A DNA stretch of 64,000 nucleotides from positions 248,001 to 312,000 of the forward strand of contig NZ_JAKKCJ010000002.1 of the NCBI RefSeq assembly GCF_021726515.1. Direction: 5' to 3'. Of this stretch, positions 34,975-44,905 are shown in pieces; position 1 is the first letter of the stretch; the number at the start of each line of letters is the position of its first letter. The translations under genes and the position numbers were made by a program. The notes beneath the pieces were generated by a model. That model worked only from the letters and a program-made list of their open reading frames with translations. It was not told the origin of the DNA and did no database searches. The stretch is from Vibrio sp. CK2-1 (GTDB lineage Bacteria; Pseudomonadota; Gammaproteobacteria; Enterobacterales; Vibrionaceae).

Positions 34975-35050
34975 TACGAGTCTAGGGCGCTACGCTGATC
35001 GGGTTTCGATAGAGCTATCGAGATACGAGTCACGAGCTTTCGATTGTCGT
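34975..35050 (-). repeat. Palindromic intergenic repeat (copy B)
   Basis: It contains the same 23-bp left end as copy A (TCTAGG and CGCTACGCTG) and an inner perfect hairpin TCGATAG-AG-CTATCGA, then TACGAGT. It lies between yqeY and dnaG in the macromolecular synthesis operon. The variable centre and conserved ends suggest a REP-like family. Confidence 0.6.
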
Positions 35051-35066
35051 GTTTATAAATACAAAC

Positions 35067-35098
35067 AAGCCGTGCAACTCCAAAGAAGTGCACGGCTT
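35067..35098 (-). terminator. Hairpin between yqeY and dnaG (possible attenuator)
   Basis: AAGCCGTGCA (35067-35076) pairs perfectly with TGCACGGCTT (35089-35098) over a 12-base loop. On the minus strand the following sequence is only moderately T-rich, so it may be a partial terminator that keeps primase below ribosomal protein S21, like the internal terminator of the E. coli operon. Confidence 0.6.
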
Positions 35099-35120
35099 GA
35101 TTTAATTTAAGCTGGGGAAA

Positions 35121-35564
35121 TTAAGCTAACTTAGAACGAACTAAGCCACTTACTTTACCCATGTCTGCACGGCCTTGAAGTAGAGGTTTTAATACCCCCA
35201 TTACGTTCCCCATGTCTTGCATGCCCGCGGCACCTGATTCAGTAATTGCTTTATCAATTAAGGCAGCTACTTCTTCATCGGTAAGCGGTTGAGGCATAAA
35301 TTCCTCTAGAACGGTAATTTCTGCTTTTTCAGCATCTGCAAGATCTTGACGATTTGCAGCTTCATATTGCGTAACAGAGTCGCGACGTTGTTTAACCATT
35401 TTAGTCAACACAGAAAGAATGTCATCATCCGAAAGTGTAATTCTTTCGTCGACTTCACGTTGCTTAATGGCTGATAAAGCTAAACGGATAGTGCCAAGGC
35501 GCAATTTGTCCTTGGCTTTCATCGCTAATTTTTGCTCTTCTTTGAGTTGTTCAATTAGAGCCAT
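35121..35564 (-). CDS. yqeY: GatB/YqeY domain-containing protein
   Basis: A 147-aa helical protein matching the YqeY family. The N-terminal half (about 1-90) includes RLGTIRLALSAIKQREVDER; the tail (about 95-147) resembles the GatB tRNA-binding domain, with MGNVMGVLKPLL near the end. Its exact role is not known; it is suspected to act in tRNA-dependent amidation or translation. In Vibrio and many bacteria it lies between rpsU and dnaG, whereas E. coli lacks it there. Confidence 0.92.
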   Translation of the reverse strand: MALIEQLKEEQKLAMKAKDKLRLGTIRLALSAIKQREVDERITLSDDDILSVLTKMVKQRRDSVTQYEAANRQDLADAEKAEITVLEEFMPQPLTDEEVAALIDKAITESGAAGMQDMGNVMGVLKPLLQGRADMGKVSGLVRSKLA

Positions 35565-35592
35565 AACTTAAGTCCTTATGGAAGTTAAGTTA

Positions 35593-35808
35593 TTAGTACA
35601 AGCGAACGCGACGTGCGTTTTCGCGAGCTAGCTTCTTAGCGTGACGCTTTTGAGCTGCTGCTTTAGCGCGTTTACGTACAGTTGTTGGTTTTTCGTAATG
35701 CTCACGACGACGCACTTCAGAAAGAACACCTGCTTTTTCGCAAGAGCGCTTGAAACGACGTAATGCAACGTCAAACGGTTCGTTATCACGTACTTTAACT
35801 ACTGGCAT
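35593..35808 (-). CDS. rpsU: 30S ribosomal protein S21
   Basis: A 71-aa, very basic protein nearly identical to other gammaproteobacterial S21 ([20 protein letters not shown] at the start, [14 protein letters not shown] near the end). S21 binds near the anti-Shine-Dalgarno of 16S rRNA and aids initiation. It is the first gene of the rpsU-yqeY-dnaG-rpoD operon, preceded by a good sigma-70 promoter and divergent from tsaD. Confidence 0.99.
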   Translation of the reverse strand: MPVVKVRDNEPFDVALRRFKRSCEKAGVLSEVRRREHYEKPTTVRKRAKAAAQKRHAKKLARENARRVRLY

Positions 35809-35898
35809 ATGCCTTTCACCTCAGGGGTTATTCATTAATGCTGATCTTTGAGTCTGTTCAATTGTTAGCCCAGACATTAATCAGCTAGATCAAAAATG

Positions 35899-35935
35899 GT
35901 GCGGAATTTTAATCCGATCGCTACCCATTTGTAAA
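35899..35935 (-). promoter_or_regulatory. Probable sigma-70 promoter of the rpsU operon
   Basis: On the minus strand TTTACA (35935-35930) and TAAAAT (35911-35906) are 18 bp apart; transcription would start near 35899, about 90 nt before rpsU. The spacing and boxes are close to consensus. Confidence 0.6.
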
Positions 35936-36036
35936 GCATTATCAAGGGAAGATCTGGTTAAATTTTTTCCGAGGCGGTAAGATTACGCTCAATTCTAGAA
36001 AAATCAACCGATGTACCAAGAAGTACAGGGATAACT

Positions 36037-37053
36037 ATGCGAATTTTAGGTATTGAAACCTCATGTGATGAAACCGGCATTGCGATTTATGATGAAGAGC
36101 AAGGGTTATTGTCTCATCAATTATACAGCCAAGTGAAATTACATGCCGACTATGGTGGTGTAGTGCCTGAACTGGCCTCTCGTGATCATGTAAAGAAAAC
36201 CATTCCATTGATTAAAGCGGCTCTGAAAGAAGCGGGCTTAACATCAAAAGATATTGATGGAGTTGCTTATACTGCTGGTCCGGGCTTAGTCGGCGCATTA
36301 TTGGTTGGCGCAACGATTGGCCGTAGCCTTGCTTATGCGTGGAATGTTCCTGCGGTGCCAGTGCATCATATGGAAGGGCATCTGTTAGCGCCGATGTTAG
36401 AAGATAATCCACCTGAGTTCCCGTTTGTCGCTTTGCTAGTTTCAGGCGGCCACACCATGATGGTGGAAGTCAAAGCGATTGGTGAGTACCAAATTTTAGG
36501 TGAATCGATTGATGACGCTGCAGGTGAAGCATTTGATAAAACCGCTAAGTTGATGGGCTTGGATTATCCTGGTGGTCCTTTGCTATCTCGTTTGGCTGAA
36601 AATGGCACCAAAGGTCGCTTTAAGTTTCCGCGTCCAATGACAGATCGCCCGGGGCTTGATTTTAGTTTCTCTGGTTTAAAAACTTTTGCGGCCAATACCA
36701 TTGCAGCTAATGATAACGATGACCAAACTCGCGCGGATATTGCTTATGCTTTCCAAGAAGCGGTATGTGACACCTTAGTGATTAAGTGTCGTCGTGCACT
36801 AGAGCAAACCGGACTAAAGCGTATCGTGATTGCAGGCGGAGTAAGTGCTAACAAGCAGCTAAGAATTTCGTTAGAAGCACTGGCACAGAAAGTCGGTGGC
36901 GCGGTGTATTATCCTCGTACTGAATTTTGTACCGATAATGGTGCGATGATTGCTTATGCGGGGATGCAGCGTTTACGTAATGGTGAGATGACCGATCTTT
37001 CTGTTCAAGCTCAACCGCGTTGGCCTATTGATCAGCTAAAGCCGATTGAATAA
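36037..37053 (+). CDS. tsaD: tRNA N6-threonylcarbamoyladenosine transferase TsaD
   Basis: TsaD transfers the threonylcarbamoyl group to A37 of ANN-decoding tRNAs. The 338-aa ASKHA-fold protein starts [14 protein letters not shown] and has the metal-binding HHMEGH motif at about 110-115, [11 protein letters not shown], and the later [12 protein letters not shown] and [13 protein letters not shown]. It is divergent from rpsU, as in E. coli. The start at 36037 has AGGGATAAC upstream. It ends at a bidirectional terminator. Confidence 0.98.
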   Translation: MRILGIETSCDETGIAIYDEEQGLLSHQLYSQVKLHADYGGVVPELASRDHVKKTIPLIKAALKEAGLTSKDIDGVAYTAGPGLVGALLVGATIGRSLAYAWNVPAVPVHHMEGHLLAPMLEDNPPEFPFVALLVSGGHTMMVEVKAIGEYQILGESIDDAAGEAFDKTAKLMGLDYPGGPLLSRLAENGTKGRFKFPRPMTDRPGLDFSFSGLKTFAANTIAANDNDDQTRADIAYAFQEAVCDTLVIKCRRALEQTGLKRIVIAGGVSANKQLRISLEALAQKVGGAVYYPRTEFCTDNGAMIAYAGMQRLRNGEMTDLSVQAQPRWPIDQLKPIE

Positions 37054-37076
37054 ATTTTGGTGAGAATACGATGAAC

Positions 37077-37103
37077 AAACGGCAGCCTAGGTTGCCGTTT
37101 TTT
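37077..37103. terminator. Bidirectional terminator between tsaD and plsY
   Basis: AAACGGCA (37077-37084) and TGCCGTTT form a GC-containing stem with six T on the plus side. The plsY stop codon lies at its edge. Confidence 0.85.
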
Positions 37104-37704
37104 ATTTGGAAGATAATTTCTTTTTATCCATCTTAGGCTCACTACCATCAATCAAGCGTTTAATGTTTTGGTAGTGTCTAAAGATGATTAGGCAAGAGAG
37201 CATAGCCACTGGAATGGTGTATTGCGGCTTGACTAACCAAGTATAGAACGGTGCAAGTAGTGATGTGACAATAGCGGCAAGCGATGAATAGCGACTAAAG
37301 AAGAATGTGATAAGCCATGTCGCCATCACCATGCCGGTTAAATCAAAACCAATTGGTGCCATAGTCCCCACCGCGGTGGCAACGCCTTTACCACCTTTAA
37401 AGTGGAAGAAGATTGGATAGATATGGCCTAAACAGGCGGCAACCCCGATAAAACCAAGAATCAGTGGCTCGATACCTAGGTAGTAACTTCCCCAAACCGG
37501 AAGCATGCCCTTCAAAATATCACACAGCAGCACACCAAGCGCAGCCCATTTGCCGCCGACACGCAATACATTGGTTGCGCCCGGGTTTTTTGAACCTTGA
37601 AGACGTGGGTCTGGCAATTTGCACATTCGACAGATCAGCACCGCACTCGAAATTGACCCGAGTAAGTAGGCGAGAATGATCAATATAAGTGCCAGAATGC
37701 TCAT
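37102..37704 (-). CDS. plsY: Acyl-phosphate:glycerol-3-phosphate acyltransferase PlsY
   Basis: PlsY makes lysophosphatidate from acyl-phosphate and glycerol-3-phosphate at the inner membrane. The 200-aa protein has about five TM segments and the three conserved loops: [29 protein letters not shown] with GSxNPGATN (about 36-45), and [14 protein letters not shown] (about 100-112). It is divergent from folB and convergent with tsaD. Confidence 0.97.
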   Translation of the reverse strand: MSILALILIILAYLLGSISSAVLICRMCKLPDPRLQGSKNPGATNVLRVGGKWAALGVLLCDILKGMLPVWGSYYLGIEPLILGFIGVAACLGHIYPIFFHFKGGKGVATAVGTMAPIGFDLTGMVMATWLITFFFSRYSSLAAIVTSLLAPFYTWLVKPQYTIPVAMLSCLIIFRHYQNIKRLIDGSEPKMDKKKLSSK

Positions 37705-37862
37705 AGTCTTCCTAGGCGGTAGTGTGCAGTTGGGAATTTGTAGTATATTTTGCGCATATTACGTGTTTTTATCTCACTTGGGTATCCGATGAGTCGTAAT
37801 CTTAGAAATTCAATCATATTAATTTTTATAAAAAAGAATCTAATTTATTAAAAGGAAGCAGC

Positions 37863-38222
37863 ATGGCCTTGGACAAAGTATTTATTGAGCAATTAGAAGT
37901 GATTACCACGATTGGCGCTTATGATTGGGAGCAAGATATTAAACAAAAATTGGTTCTCAATATCGAAATGGCTCATGACAACCGTCCGGCTGGCAAAAGT
38001 GATGATGTTAATGATGCATTAGATTACGCTCAAGTGAGCCAAGCGGTATTAAATCATATTGAGAATGGTCACTTTCAACTAGTTGAGCGAGTCGCTGAAG
38101 AAGTAGCAGAACTTATCATGACAACCTTTGCAGTGCCTTGGGTGAAAATTCATTTAATTAAACCCGGTGCCGTGCCACAAGCGAAAGGCGTAGGCGTGAT
38201 TATTGAACGAGGCCAAATGTGA
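37863..38222 (+). CDS. folB: Dihydroneopterin aldolase
   Basis: FolB splits dihydroneopterin to 6-hydroxymethyl-dihydropterin in folate synthesis. The 119-aa product has the characteristic TTIGAYDWEQDIKQKL near the start, DALDYAQVSQAV in the middle and HLIKPGAVPQAKGVGVIIER at the end. SD AAAGGAAG precedes ATG 37863. It overlaps folK by 4 bp, so substrate is handed to the next enzyme in the same transcript. Confidence 0.97.
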   Translation: MALDKVFIEQLEVITTIGAYDWEQDIKQKLVLNIEMAHDNRPAGKSDDVNDALDYAQVSQAVLNHIENGHFQLVERVAEEVAELIMTTFAVPWVKIHLIKPGAVPQAKGVGVIIERGQM

Positions 38223-38701
38223 CGCTCAGTTATATTGGAGTAGGCAGTAATCTCGAACCACAAAAGCATGTAAAGGCCGCTTTTGAAGAGCTTAGCTTGC
38301 TTGGAGAATTAAGAGCTTCTACGGTTTATCAATGTCAGCCAGTTGGTTTTGATAGTCATGCTTTTTATAACCTAGTGTTTGAGTTGGAAACTTCATTAAG
38401 TTTGTCTGAATTGCAAATCAAGCTTAGAGATATTGAGTTGAGGTGGGGCCGCGAGGTTGAAGCGAAAAAATTCCAAGACCGAACGTTAGATCTGGATATT
38501 TTGTTGTATGGAAACATGGCTTCAACGGTTAAGCCGATCTTGCCAAGAGCCGATATTTTTAATTATGAGTTTGTGTTGCAGCCGTTATATGAATTATGCC
38601 CAGATTTGAGCGTACCCAATGATGGCCGAACTATTCGCCAGCTATGGGATAGTTTTACGCCGAAAGGTAGTCTTCAAGCGGTTCCGTTTAATTTTAGATA
38701 A
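38219..38701 (+). CDS. folK: 2-amino-4-hydroxy-6-hydroxymethyldihydropteridine pyrophosphokinase
   Basis: FolK transfers pyrophosphate from ATP to the pterin made by FolB. The 160-aa protein starts at GTG 38219, overlapping the folB stop (GTGA). Family motifs are YIGVGSNLEP, the DRTLDLDILLYG signature at about 90-101, and LPRADIFNYEFVLQPLYEL. Both acidic residues of the LDLDI motif, which bind magnesium, are present. Confidence 0.95.
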   Translation: MTLSYIGVGSNLEPQKHVKAAFEELSLLGELRASTVYQCQPVGFDSHAFYNLVFELETSLSLSELQIKLRDIELRWGREVEAKKFQDRTLDLDILLYGNMASTVKPILPRADIFNYEFVLQPLYELCPDLSVPNDGRTIRQLWDSFTPKGSLQAVPFNFR

Positions 38702-38730
38702 CAAGACCCATTTTTAGGTGAAATAGAGAC

Positions 38731-38769
38731 AAAATGGGAGTGATACTTAACCGTATCACGCCCATTTTA
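38731..38769. terminator. Bidirectional terminator between folK and uppP
   Basis: AAAATGGG and GTGATAC arms pair with GTATCAC and CCCATTTT (one central A/G mismatch), with A and T runs on the flanks. It serves both converging genes. Confidence 0.85.
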
Positions 38770-38797
38770 TTATATTTGAACCTGTCGGTAGGTTTGA

Positions 38798-39568
38798 TTA
38801 ACCCCAAGCCATGCCAAGTAATAACATGCCAAATAGAATGCGGTAGATACCAAACCCGACAAAGGTGAACTTAGCTAAGAAGCTGATAAACCACTTAATG
38901 ACAAAGTAAGCCACAATGAAGGCTGTCACAAAACCAACTGCAAGGTTAGTAAAGTCAGCGGTAGTGAAGTCTTGGTAGTGCTTTAATAAATCATAACCTG
39001 ATGCTGCGGCTAAAACCGGTAAGCCTAGTAGGAATGAAAACTCAGCACAAGTTTTACGATTCAACCCGACAAGCATGGCACCAATAATGGTGGAGCCTGC
39101 GCGGCTAGTACCTGGAATCAAAGCAAATATCTGCGCGAAACCAATCCACATCGCTTGCTTCATAGTGACGTCATTGACATCGGTGGTTGGGCAGGATTCT
39201 TCTTGGTAATATTTTTCTACTGCGATGAAAATAATCCCGCCGACGATAAACATTACTCCCACTACCGTGACACTAAACAACGCTTTCACCACATCACTCA
39301 TTAGAAAGCCAATGATACCGATAGGTAAGAAAGCCACCGCAACTTTTACCCAAAGATCAAAGAATCTAGGATGAAACTTTTCTTTATAGTTAGCGATAAC
39401 GGCCAAAATGGCGGCTACTTGAATAATCACTTCAAAAGCTTGGTTGGTATCGGTATTGGCAATGCCTAACCAATCACCGACAACAATCATGTGTCCAGTC
39501 GATGAAATAGGTAAAAACTCAGTAATACCTTCGATTATTCCGAGGATAATGGAATCAAAAATGGTCAT
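38798..39568 (-). CDS. uppP: Undecaprenyl-diphosphatase UppP (BacA)
   Basis: UppP recycles undecaprenyl diphosphate to the monophosphate carrier for cell wall synthesis. The 256-aa membrane protein has the [15 protein letters not shown] motif (about 13-27) and [14 protein letters not shown] (about 158-171), the two catalytic regions of the family. It is a little shorter than E. coli UppP (273 aa). It lies between the folK terminator and cca, the ancestral order for enterobacteria and Vibrio. Confidence 0.96.
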   Translation of the reverse strand: MTIFDSIILGIIEGITEFLPISSTGHMIVVGDWLGIANTDTNQAFEVIIQVAAILAVIANYKEKFHPRFFDLWVKVAVAFLPIGIIGFLMSDVVKALFSVTVVGVMFIVGGIIFIAVEKYYQEESCPTTDVNDVTMKQAMWIGFAQIFALIPGTSRAGSTIIGAMLVGLNRKTCAEFSFLLGLPVLAAASGYDLLKHYQDFTTADFTNLAVGFVTAFIVAYFVIKWFISFLAKFTFVGFGIYRILFGMLLLGMAWG

Positions 39569-39692
39569 TGGAAGTGTGTATCCCTAGTTAGATAGTGTTG
39601 CTGGTAAAATCACTTACCGGACTACGTTTATTAATGTGGTAATGCAAAAATTGGCCGCATTGTACGATGATTCCCATAGATAATACAGGGGA

Positions 39693-40916
39693 TTATTTGA
39701 GCAGTTTTACCGCCTGAATGGCCGCTGTTCTTTGCTTATCTAATTCCTCTCGGATAGCTTGCCCAGCAAAGCCTTGGGAGATAATCGCTTGAACATCAAT
39801 GCTTACTGCTGCGCGGTAATAATCTAACATGCGTTTTTTTTGTGGATAGGGTTGTGACTCCAATCCTAAGCGTCCTTGATGATCGGCCTGACAGCATAAT
39901 AAGACTTGTTCAAAGCGTTGTGGTTTGCGCCAAGCATCAAGCTGGTTGAGCAATTTGAGTACCGTTGAGGCTTTGAGTTCCATGGTGCGATGAATATTAG
40001 AATGATGCTGGCAAACCAATAGTGCTAAATCGCGGCATTCATTAGGAACCGTTAAGCGTTGGCAAAGTTGTTTGATCAGTTTTAGGCCAGAATGGCAATG
40101 CATTTTATGGCTTGGCCATTCTGATTCAGGAGTGACGGCTTTACCTAGATCATGCACTTGCGCGGCAAATCGTACCGCAATATCAGAACTTAATTGCGCG
40201 GCTTGTTTAGCGACCATTAAAGTGTGAATGCCAGTATCAATTTCAGGGTGCCAACGCTCAGGTTGCGGGACGCCAAATAATGCATCGATTTCCGGTAAAA
40301 TCACGGCCAGTGCGCCACATTGTTTTAAGGTTTCTAGAAAAACCTGTGGAGAGTCGGTGTTTAATGATTTTTGCCATTCTTGCCACACGCGCTCAGCCGT
40401 CAAATATTGTAATTCTCCAGAATCCACAATTTGCTGCATTAACAGCATGGTTTCAGGGGCGATGGTAAAGCCAAAGGGGTGTAATTTAGCGGCAAACCGT
40501 GCAACACGTAACACACGCAATGGATCTTCGCTAAAGGCGGGGGAGACATGACGTAGTATTCGAGCTTGTAGATCTTTTTCGCCGTGGTAAGGATCGTGCA
40601 ATGTACCATCTGGGCTTTGTGCTATGGCATTAATGGTTAGATCGCGGCGGGCCAAATCCTCTTCTAGGGTTACATCGGGTGCGTAATGGCATTCGAATCC
40701 AGTATAACCTTGCCCCGATTTGCGTTCGGTACGAGCCAGTGCGTATTCTTCTTGCGTTTTAGGGTGAAGAAATACTGGGAAATCTTGCCCAACCGCACGA
40801 AAGCCTTGTGCCAACATTTCTTGTGGACTGCTACCAACCACCATCCAATCTTTATCGTAACTTGGAATGCCAAGAAGTCGGTCACGCACCGCACCACCTA
40901 CCAGATAAATTTCCAC
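39693..40916 (-). CDS. cca: Multifunctional CCA tRNA nucleotidyltransferase
   Basis: Cca adds or repairs the 3' CCA of tRNAs. The 407-aa protein has the nucleotidyltransferase motif [13 protein letters not shown] (about 4-16), DKDWMVVGS with the metal-binding aspartates, [10 protein letters not shown], and the ERVWQEW element. A C-terminal HD phosphohydrolase domain (HDLGK at about 254-258) gives phosphatase and 2',3'-cyclic phosphodiesterase activity as in E. coli. Confidence 0.97.
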   Translation of the reverse strand: MEIYLVGGAVRDRLLGIPSYDKDWMVVGSSPQEMLAQGFRAVGQDFPVFLHPKTQEEYALARTERKSGQGYTGFECHYAPDVTLEEDLARRDLTINAIAQSPDGTLHDPYHGEKDLQARILRHVSPAFSEDPLRVLRVARFAAKLHPFGFTIAPETMLLMQQIVDSGELQYLTAERVWQEWQKSLNTDSPQVFLETLKQCGALAVILPEIDALFGVPQPERWHPEIDTGIHTLMVAKQAAQLSSDIAVRFAAQVHDLGKAVTPESEWPSHKMHCHSGLKLIKQLCQRLTVPNECRDLALLVCQHHSNIHRTMELKASTVLKLLNQLDAWRKPQRFEQVLLCCQADHQGRLGLESQPYPQKKRMLDYYRAAVSIDVQAIISQGFAGQAIREELDKQRTAAIQAVKLLK

Positions 40917-41079
40917 CTGAATTCCTTATTTACCGTCATATTGATCGGCATTTTAGCAATAAACTAGAACTTCGCCACGATGAAGCGGTCAGTAAGTATA
41001 AATTTAGCCTTGATTGGTGTACTTTAGGGCATCTGATTTTAGCTATCGATAGCTTTTCTTTTCTGGTTTGAGAGTGTAC

Positions 41080-42822
41080 ATGTACAAGGATTTTTTTGGT
41101 TTATCAGAACTGCCGTTTACGATTGTTCCTAGCTCTCGTTATATATTTCTGAGTGCGCGTCACCGTGAAGCCATGAATCACTTGCAAGCGGGTTTAGGTG
41201 GCGGGGGCGGTTTTGCCTTGCTCACCGGTGAAGTTGGCACGGGAAAAACCACCGTTTCTAAAGCGTTGCTTTCAGTATTAGAGTCGAATGTTAAAACCGG
41301 ACTATTGTTGAATCCAACCTATACCAGTACAGATTTGTTAGAAGCAATTTGTGATGAGTTTTCTATTGGATACCAAGAATCAGCCAGCCTTAAGCAACTC
41401 ACCCAAGCGATCTACCAATACTTACTAGACAATCATGGTAAGGGCATCAAAACACTACTGCTGATTGATGAAGCGCAGCACTTATCAGCCGATGTGTTGG
41501 AGCAATTACGCTTATTGACCAACTTAGAAACCGAAAGCCAAAAGCTACTTAGAGTGCTATTGATTGGTCAGCCTGAGCTGCAATATAAGCTGCAAACCGA
41601 AGAGTTGCGTCAACTTGCGCAACGTATCACTGGGCGTTATCACCTACTGCCTTTAACTACCGATGAAGTCTCGCAATATATTCAATTTCGCTTGCAAGTA
41701 GCGGGTGGGCAATATGACATTTTTACGGCCAAAGCGGTTAAGCTGATAGCCAAGCAAACTCAAGGTGTGCCTCGTTTAATCAACCTAGTGTGTGATAAGT
41801 GCATGCTGTATGCCTACTACAGTGGTGAAGCTCATATTTCTTTGTCTAACGCGGAAAAAGCGTGTGAAGATGTGATGAGCTTTCAGCGTCCAATTGGCCG
41901 TTCTAATCCTGCGTTAAATGGTAGAACCGAATCGGCCAATCAATCTCAACCTTGGCTAGCGTATATCGCAAGTTTGTCGGTGGGGTGTTTGTTAGCGGCG
42001 GCAGCGTGGTTTTGGTTACCGGGTTGGATGGCCAATGAAAAATTTGAGAGTGCTAAGCTAGAGTCAGTTACCGCGCCAGTCTCACCACAGGTGGATCGAG
42101 CTGACAATTTAGCTCAGCCTTTAGATGCTCAAGGTAGCAATGATTTATCATCTCAAAGTAGCATTTCTCAAAACAGCAGTTCTAAAAACGACAATGTCGC
42201 CGAGTTGGTTGAGCCGCTGATTCGCCAAAGTTATAACCCCATTGCCGCGATGAAAACATTAATGGCTTTATGGGGATATAAGGTGGCGAATGATGAAGCC
42301 AATTGCCAACAAGCTGAGCGCGCGAATTTATACTGTTACCAAGATTCCGGTACTTTAAATGATCTGGCGGTGATTAATCGCCCAGCCATGTTGACACTAC
42401 AAGATCAATACCATTCTTATTTTGCCATTTTATATAAATTATCTGATGACAAGGCGCAATTACTACTCGCTGAGAAAAGAATTGAAGTTCCAACCGAATG
42501 GCTGAAACAACATTGGAGCGGAGAGTATCAGTTGTTGTGGCATAGTGAACTGGCCGATCAAACCTTGAAGTTAAATTCTGAAGGGCCAGAAGTGACGAAA
42601 CTGAATAATCTATTATCTCAAGTACTAGGTGAGCCACTGAAAGAGCGTCGTCAGTTTGACCAAAGTGTGAAAAATAAAGTGGAAGCCTTTCAAATGTGGC
42701 AAGGCATTAATGTTGATGGTATCGCAGGTAAAAGAACACTGATGCTGCTTGATAGCTACGTTAATAATAAAGCGCCCAGTGTGGTTGATAATATCTTACC
42801 GTTAGCCACGGAGGATAAGTAA
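41080..42822 (+). CDS. gspA: General secretion pathway ATPase GspA (ExeA-like)
   Basis: With GspB it assembles the type II secretin in the outer membrane and interacts with peptidoglycan. The 580-aa protein starts best at ATG 41080 (MYKDFFGLSELPF). Walker A GEVGTGKT is at 50-57 and Walker B LLLIDEAQ at 126-133 of the AAA ATPase domain. A TM helix lies at about 290-310, then a low-complexity Ser/Asn-rich linker, and a C-terminal peptidoglycan-binding domain (about 490-570, with GIAGKRTLMLL). The gene is separate from the main gsp operon, as in Vibrio. It overlaps gspB by one base. Confidence 0.92.
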   Translation: MYKDFFGLSELPFTIVPSSRYIFLSARHREAMNHLQAGLGGGGGFALLTGEVGTGKTTVSKALLSVLESNVKTGLLLNPTYTSTDLLEAICDEFSIGYQESASLKQLTQAIYQYLLDNHGKGIKTLLLIDEAQHLSADVLEQLRLLTNLETESQKLLRVLLIGQPELQYKLQTEELRQLAQRITGRYHLLPLTTDEVSQYIQFRLQVAGGQYDIFTAKAVKLIAKQTQGVPRLINLVCDKCMLYAYYSGEAHISLSNAEKACEDVMSFQRPIGRSNPALNGRTESANQSQPWLAYIASLSVGCLLAAAAWFWLPGWMANEKFESAKLESVTAPVSPQVDRADNLAQPLDAQGSNDLSSQSSISQNSSSKNDNVAELVEPLIRQSYNPIAAMKTLMALWGYKVANDEANCQQAERANLYCYQDSGTLNDLAVINRPAMLTLQDQYHSYFAILYKLSDDKAQLLLAEKRIEVPTEWLKQHWSGEYQLLWHSELADQTLKLNSEGPEVTKLNNLLSQVLGEPLKERRQFDQSVKNKVEAFQMWQGINVDGIAGKRTLMLLDSYVNNKAPSVVDNILPLATEDK

Positions 42823-43664
42823 TGTCTGAAGTCATGAAAGCGCTTCAACAATCAGAGCAAGCTTATCAAGCGCAAATATCACAGCCTCATTTATCCTCCC
42901 CAGCTCGCGTTAATGCCAGCAAAACCACGCGCTGGTGGTTGGTTGGGGTATTTGCTGTGTTACCTATTATTGCGATATTGGCAGTAATGGCTTATTTGCA
43001 TTTCAATCAGACAGAGAATACATCCTCTCAGCTTGAAGCTACTGATGCTTCAAAAAATCAACAACAAGCGACTAGGCTTGAGCCAAATGAATCAAGTGAG
43101 CCATTGGCCAAGTTGTTACCTTATCCTGAACTCACCGGATTAGCGGTATTACCTAAAGCGGTCGCTAAACCTTTACCAGTAAAGCCAAAACCGACCACTA
43201 CCGTGAGTCGAAATAATGCGCCATCAGAAGGTCGACGTATTAAGACGGATCAAGTTAATGTTAGTCATGGCTCAAAGCAAGATTGGAATGTCGATGATCT
43301 TGATCTTTCAGGTTTATCACCAGAGCTTGCTCAGCGTTTTCAATCGGCACTAGAAAAGCATCCCGCTCAAAGTAAACCTCAAGCGAAAACCACCGTGACG
43401 CCTACTAAACCGCAAGATGCCATTAATTTGGTAGGGCATGAAAGTGACTATCGAGGCCGCTTACCAAAAATGAATTTTGAAACTCACATGTACTCTTCTA
43501 AATCTCAAAGCCGTTGGATTAAAGTGAATGGCAATAATGTGCATGAAGGCGAATGGGTGATTAATAAATTGGTTAAGTTGGATTTGATTTTACCCGGTAG
43601 TTTGATTGTGACGTTTGATAATCAACAACTGCAAATTCCAGCCTTGTATGAGTGGCAAGGATAG
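42822..43664 (+). CDS. gspB: Type II secretion assembly factor GspB (ExeB-like)
   Basis: A 280-aa bitopic protein: a short cytoplasmic start (MSEVMKALQQSEQAY), a TM helix at about 38-58, a Pro/Lys-rich periplasmic linker (about 110-200), and a conserved C-terminal domain (about 215-280) with LPKMNFETHMYSS and RWIKVNG. It pairs with GspA and the secretin GspD. SD GGAGGA lies before the start, which overlaps the gspA stop by one base (TAATG). Confidence 0.9.
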   Translation: MSEVMKALQQSEQAYQAQISQPHLSSPARVNASKTTRWWLVGVFAVLPIIAILAVMAYLHFNQTENTSSQLEATDASKNQQQATRLEPNESSEPLAKLLPYPELTGLAVLPKAVAKPLPVKPKPTTTVSRNNAPSEGRRIKTDQVNVSHGSKQDWNVDDLDLSGLSPELAQRFQSALEKHPAQSKPQAKTTVTPTKPQDAINLVGHESDYRGRLPKMNFETHMYSSKSQSRWIKVNGNNVHEGEWVINKLVKLDLILPGSLIVTFDNQQLQIPALYEWQG

Positions 43665-43796
43665 GCCACGGATCAAAAACAAAATATATAGCGAAAGTGG
43701 TAAAGATAGCTTTCACTTTTACTGAGTTGTCTAAAATACCAACAGCCACTAAAATTTGCGGCCGTTTTATTGCAAATTTTAGAAGTGAAAAAAGTT

Positions 43797-44795
43797 ATGT
43801 TTCAGGTTAAAAAGTTAGCCTCTTTACTTATGATGGTAATGGGTGTGACGCTTAGTAGCTTAGCGGTTGCTAATGAAGGACCAGAACAAAACAAGGATGT
43901 AAAATCGGTTGATACTCAGATTTCAACCAATGCCCCACAAAAGCAACTATCGATGGCTGAAGCGGCTAAAAAGTCGGCGAACCCAGTGTCAGATATTTGG
44001 ATGCTAATCGTACAAAATGACTACACTGCATTAAAAGCAGAAGATGGTCATCATGAAATGAAAAACCGCCTGAGCTTTCAACCTGTTATGCCTGTACCTA
44101 TCATGGGCGGCGACTATAACTTGGTAAACCGTGTGGTACTTGAACAATTCAGTTCCCCGGGTTCCGGTAATCTTGAACCAGATCTAGATAGCATGTTTAT
44201 GGATGATCGTACTCATGGTCTGGGTGATACGGTTTTCATGTCTCTTGTGGCACCTAACCGTGATGATGGTTTAATTTGGGGGGTTGGTCCAACTGTGATT
44301 GCTCCTACTGCAACCGATGAAACGCTTGGCCAAGATAAATGGCAAGTTGGTCCGGCAGCATTAGTGGCGAAACTCGGTGCCGATCACGGCGATGTGACCA
44401 GCCTAGATAGTTGGAACCTAGGGATCTTAGCTCAGCAATGGTGGAGTGTTGGTGGCAATAGTGATCGCGCTGATACCAGCCAATCGGATATCCAGTACTT
44501 TATTAACTATAAAGTCAGTGAAACGGGCATGATCGGTATGACGCCAGATATCACCATCGATTGGAAAAAAGAAGGCAAAGATCGTTTTAATGTGCCAATT
44601 GGTCTAGGTTATATTGGTTTATTTAAAATTGGCCCAATGCCGGTACGTTGGGGTGCGGAAATACAATATTACGTGATGCACTCTGATCCAGATAAGTTGG
44701 ATATAAATCGTTGGGATGATGATTCCATCGCTTATGCACCAGATTGGAACTTAAAGTTCTTCATCGCTCCAATCACAGCAAACCCATTTAAGTAA
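43797..44795 (+). CDS. Uncharacterised exported protein, putative beta-barrel
   Basis: A 332-aa protein with a signal peptide (about 1-25; hydrophobic SLLMMVMGVTLSSLAVA). The start is ATG 43797; an in-frame TTG 27 bases earlier lacks merit. The mature protein is rich in alternating hydrophobic/polar strands (YNLVNRVVLEQF, WGVGPTVIAPTA, WNLGILAQQWWSV, MIGMTPDITIDW), with aromatic-bordered turns, suggesting an outer-membrane or periplasmic beta-rich fold. Similar Vibrio proteins are often misnamed neuromedin U. It sits alone, 132 bp after gspB and 110 bp before uraA. Function unknown. Confidence 0.6.
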   Translation: MFQVKKLASLLMMVMGVTLSSLAVANEGPEQNKDVKSVDTQISTNAPQKQLSMAEAAKKSANPVSDIWMLIVQNDYTALKAEDGHHEMKNRLSFQPVMPVPIMGGDYNLVNRVVLEQFSSPGSGNLEPDLDSMFMDDRTHGLGDTVFMSLVAPNRDDGLIWGVGPTVIAPTATDETLGQDKWQVGPAALVAKLGADHGDVTSLDSWNLGILAQQWWSVGGNSDRADTSQSDIQYFINYKVSETGMIGMTPDITIDWKKEGKDRFNVPIGLGYIGLFKIGPMPVRWGAEIQYYVMHSDPDKLDINRWDDDSIAYAPDWNLKFFIAPITANPFK

Positions 44796-44829
44796 CCTAA
44801 TCAAGTTAAGTAATTTTCGAAATAGACGC

Positions 44830-44862
44830 TACCATTAAAAAATATTGCTCTTTTTAATGGTA
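44830..44862 (+). other. A/T-rich hairpin upstream of uraA
   Basis: TACCATTAAAAA (44830-44841) pairs perfectly with TTTTTAATGGTA (44851-44862). The T-run lies within the 3' arm. It may terminate the preceding gene or act as a leader control for uraA. The stem has few G-C pairs. Confidence 0.45.
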
Positions 44863-44905
44863 GAATCCCTGCGGTTTTTTATCAGGATAAAGCAGGTAGG
44901 GTGTT

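Noticed and set aside
40228..40551. 107-aa plus-strand ORF opposite cca
   Set aside because: Antisense to the nucleotidyltransferase; no supporting signal.
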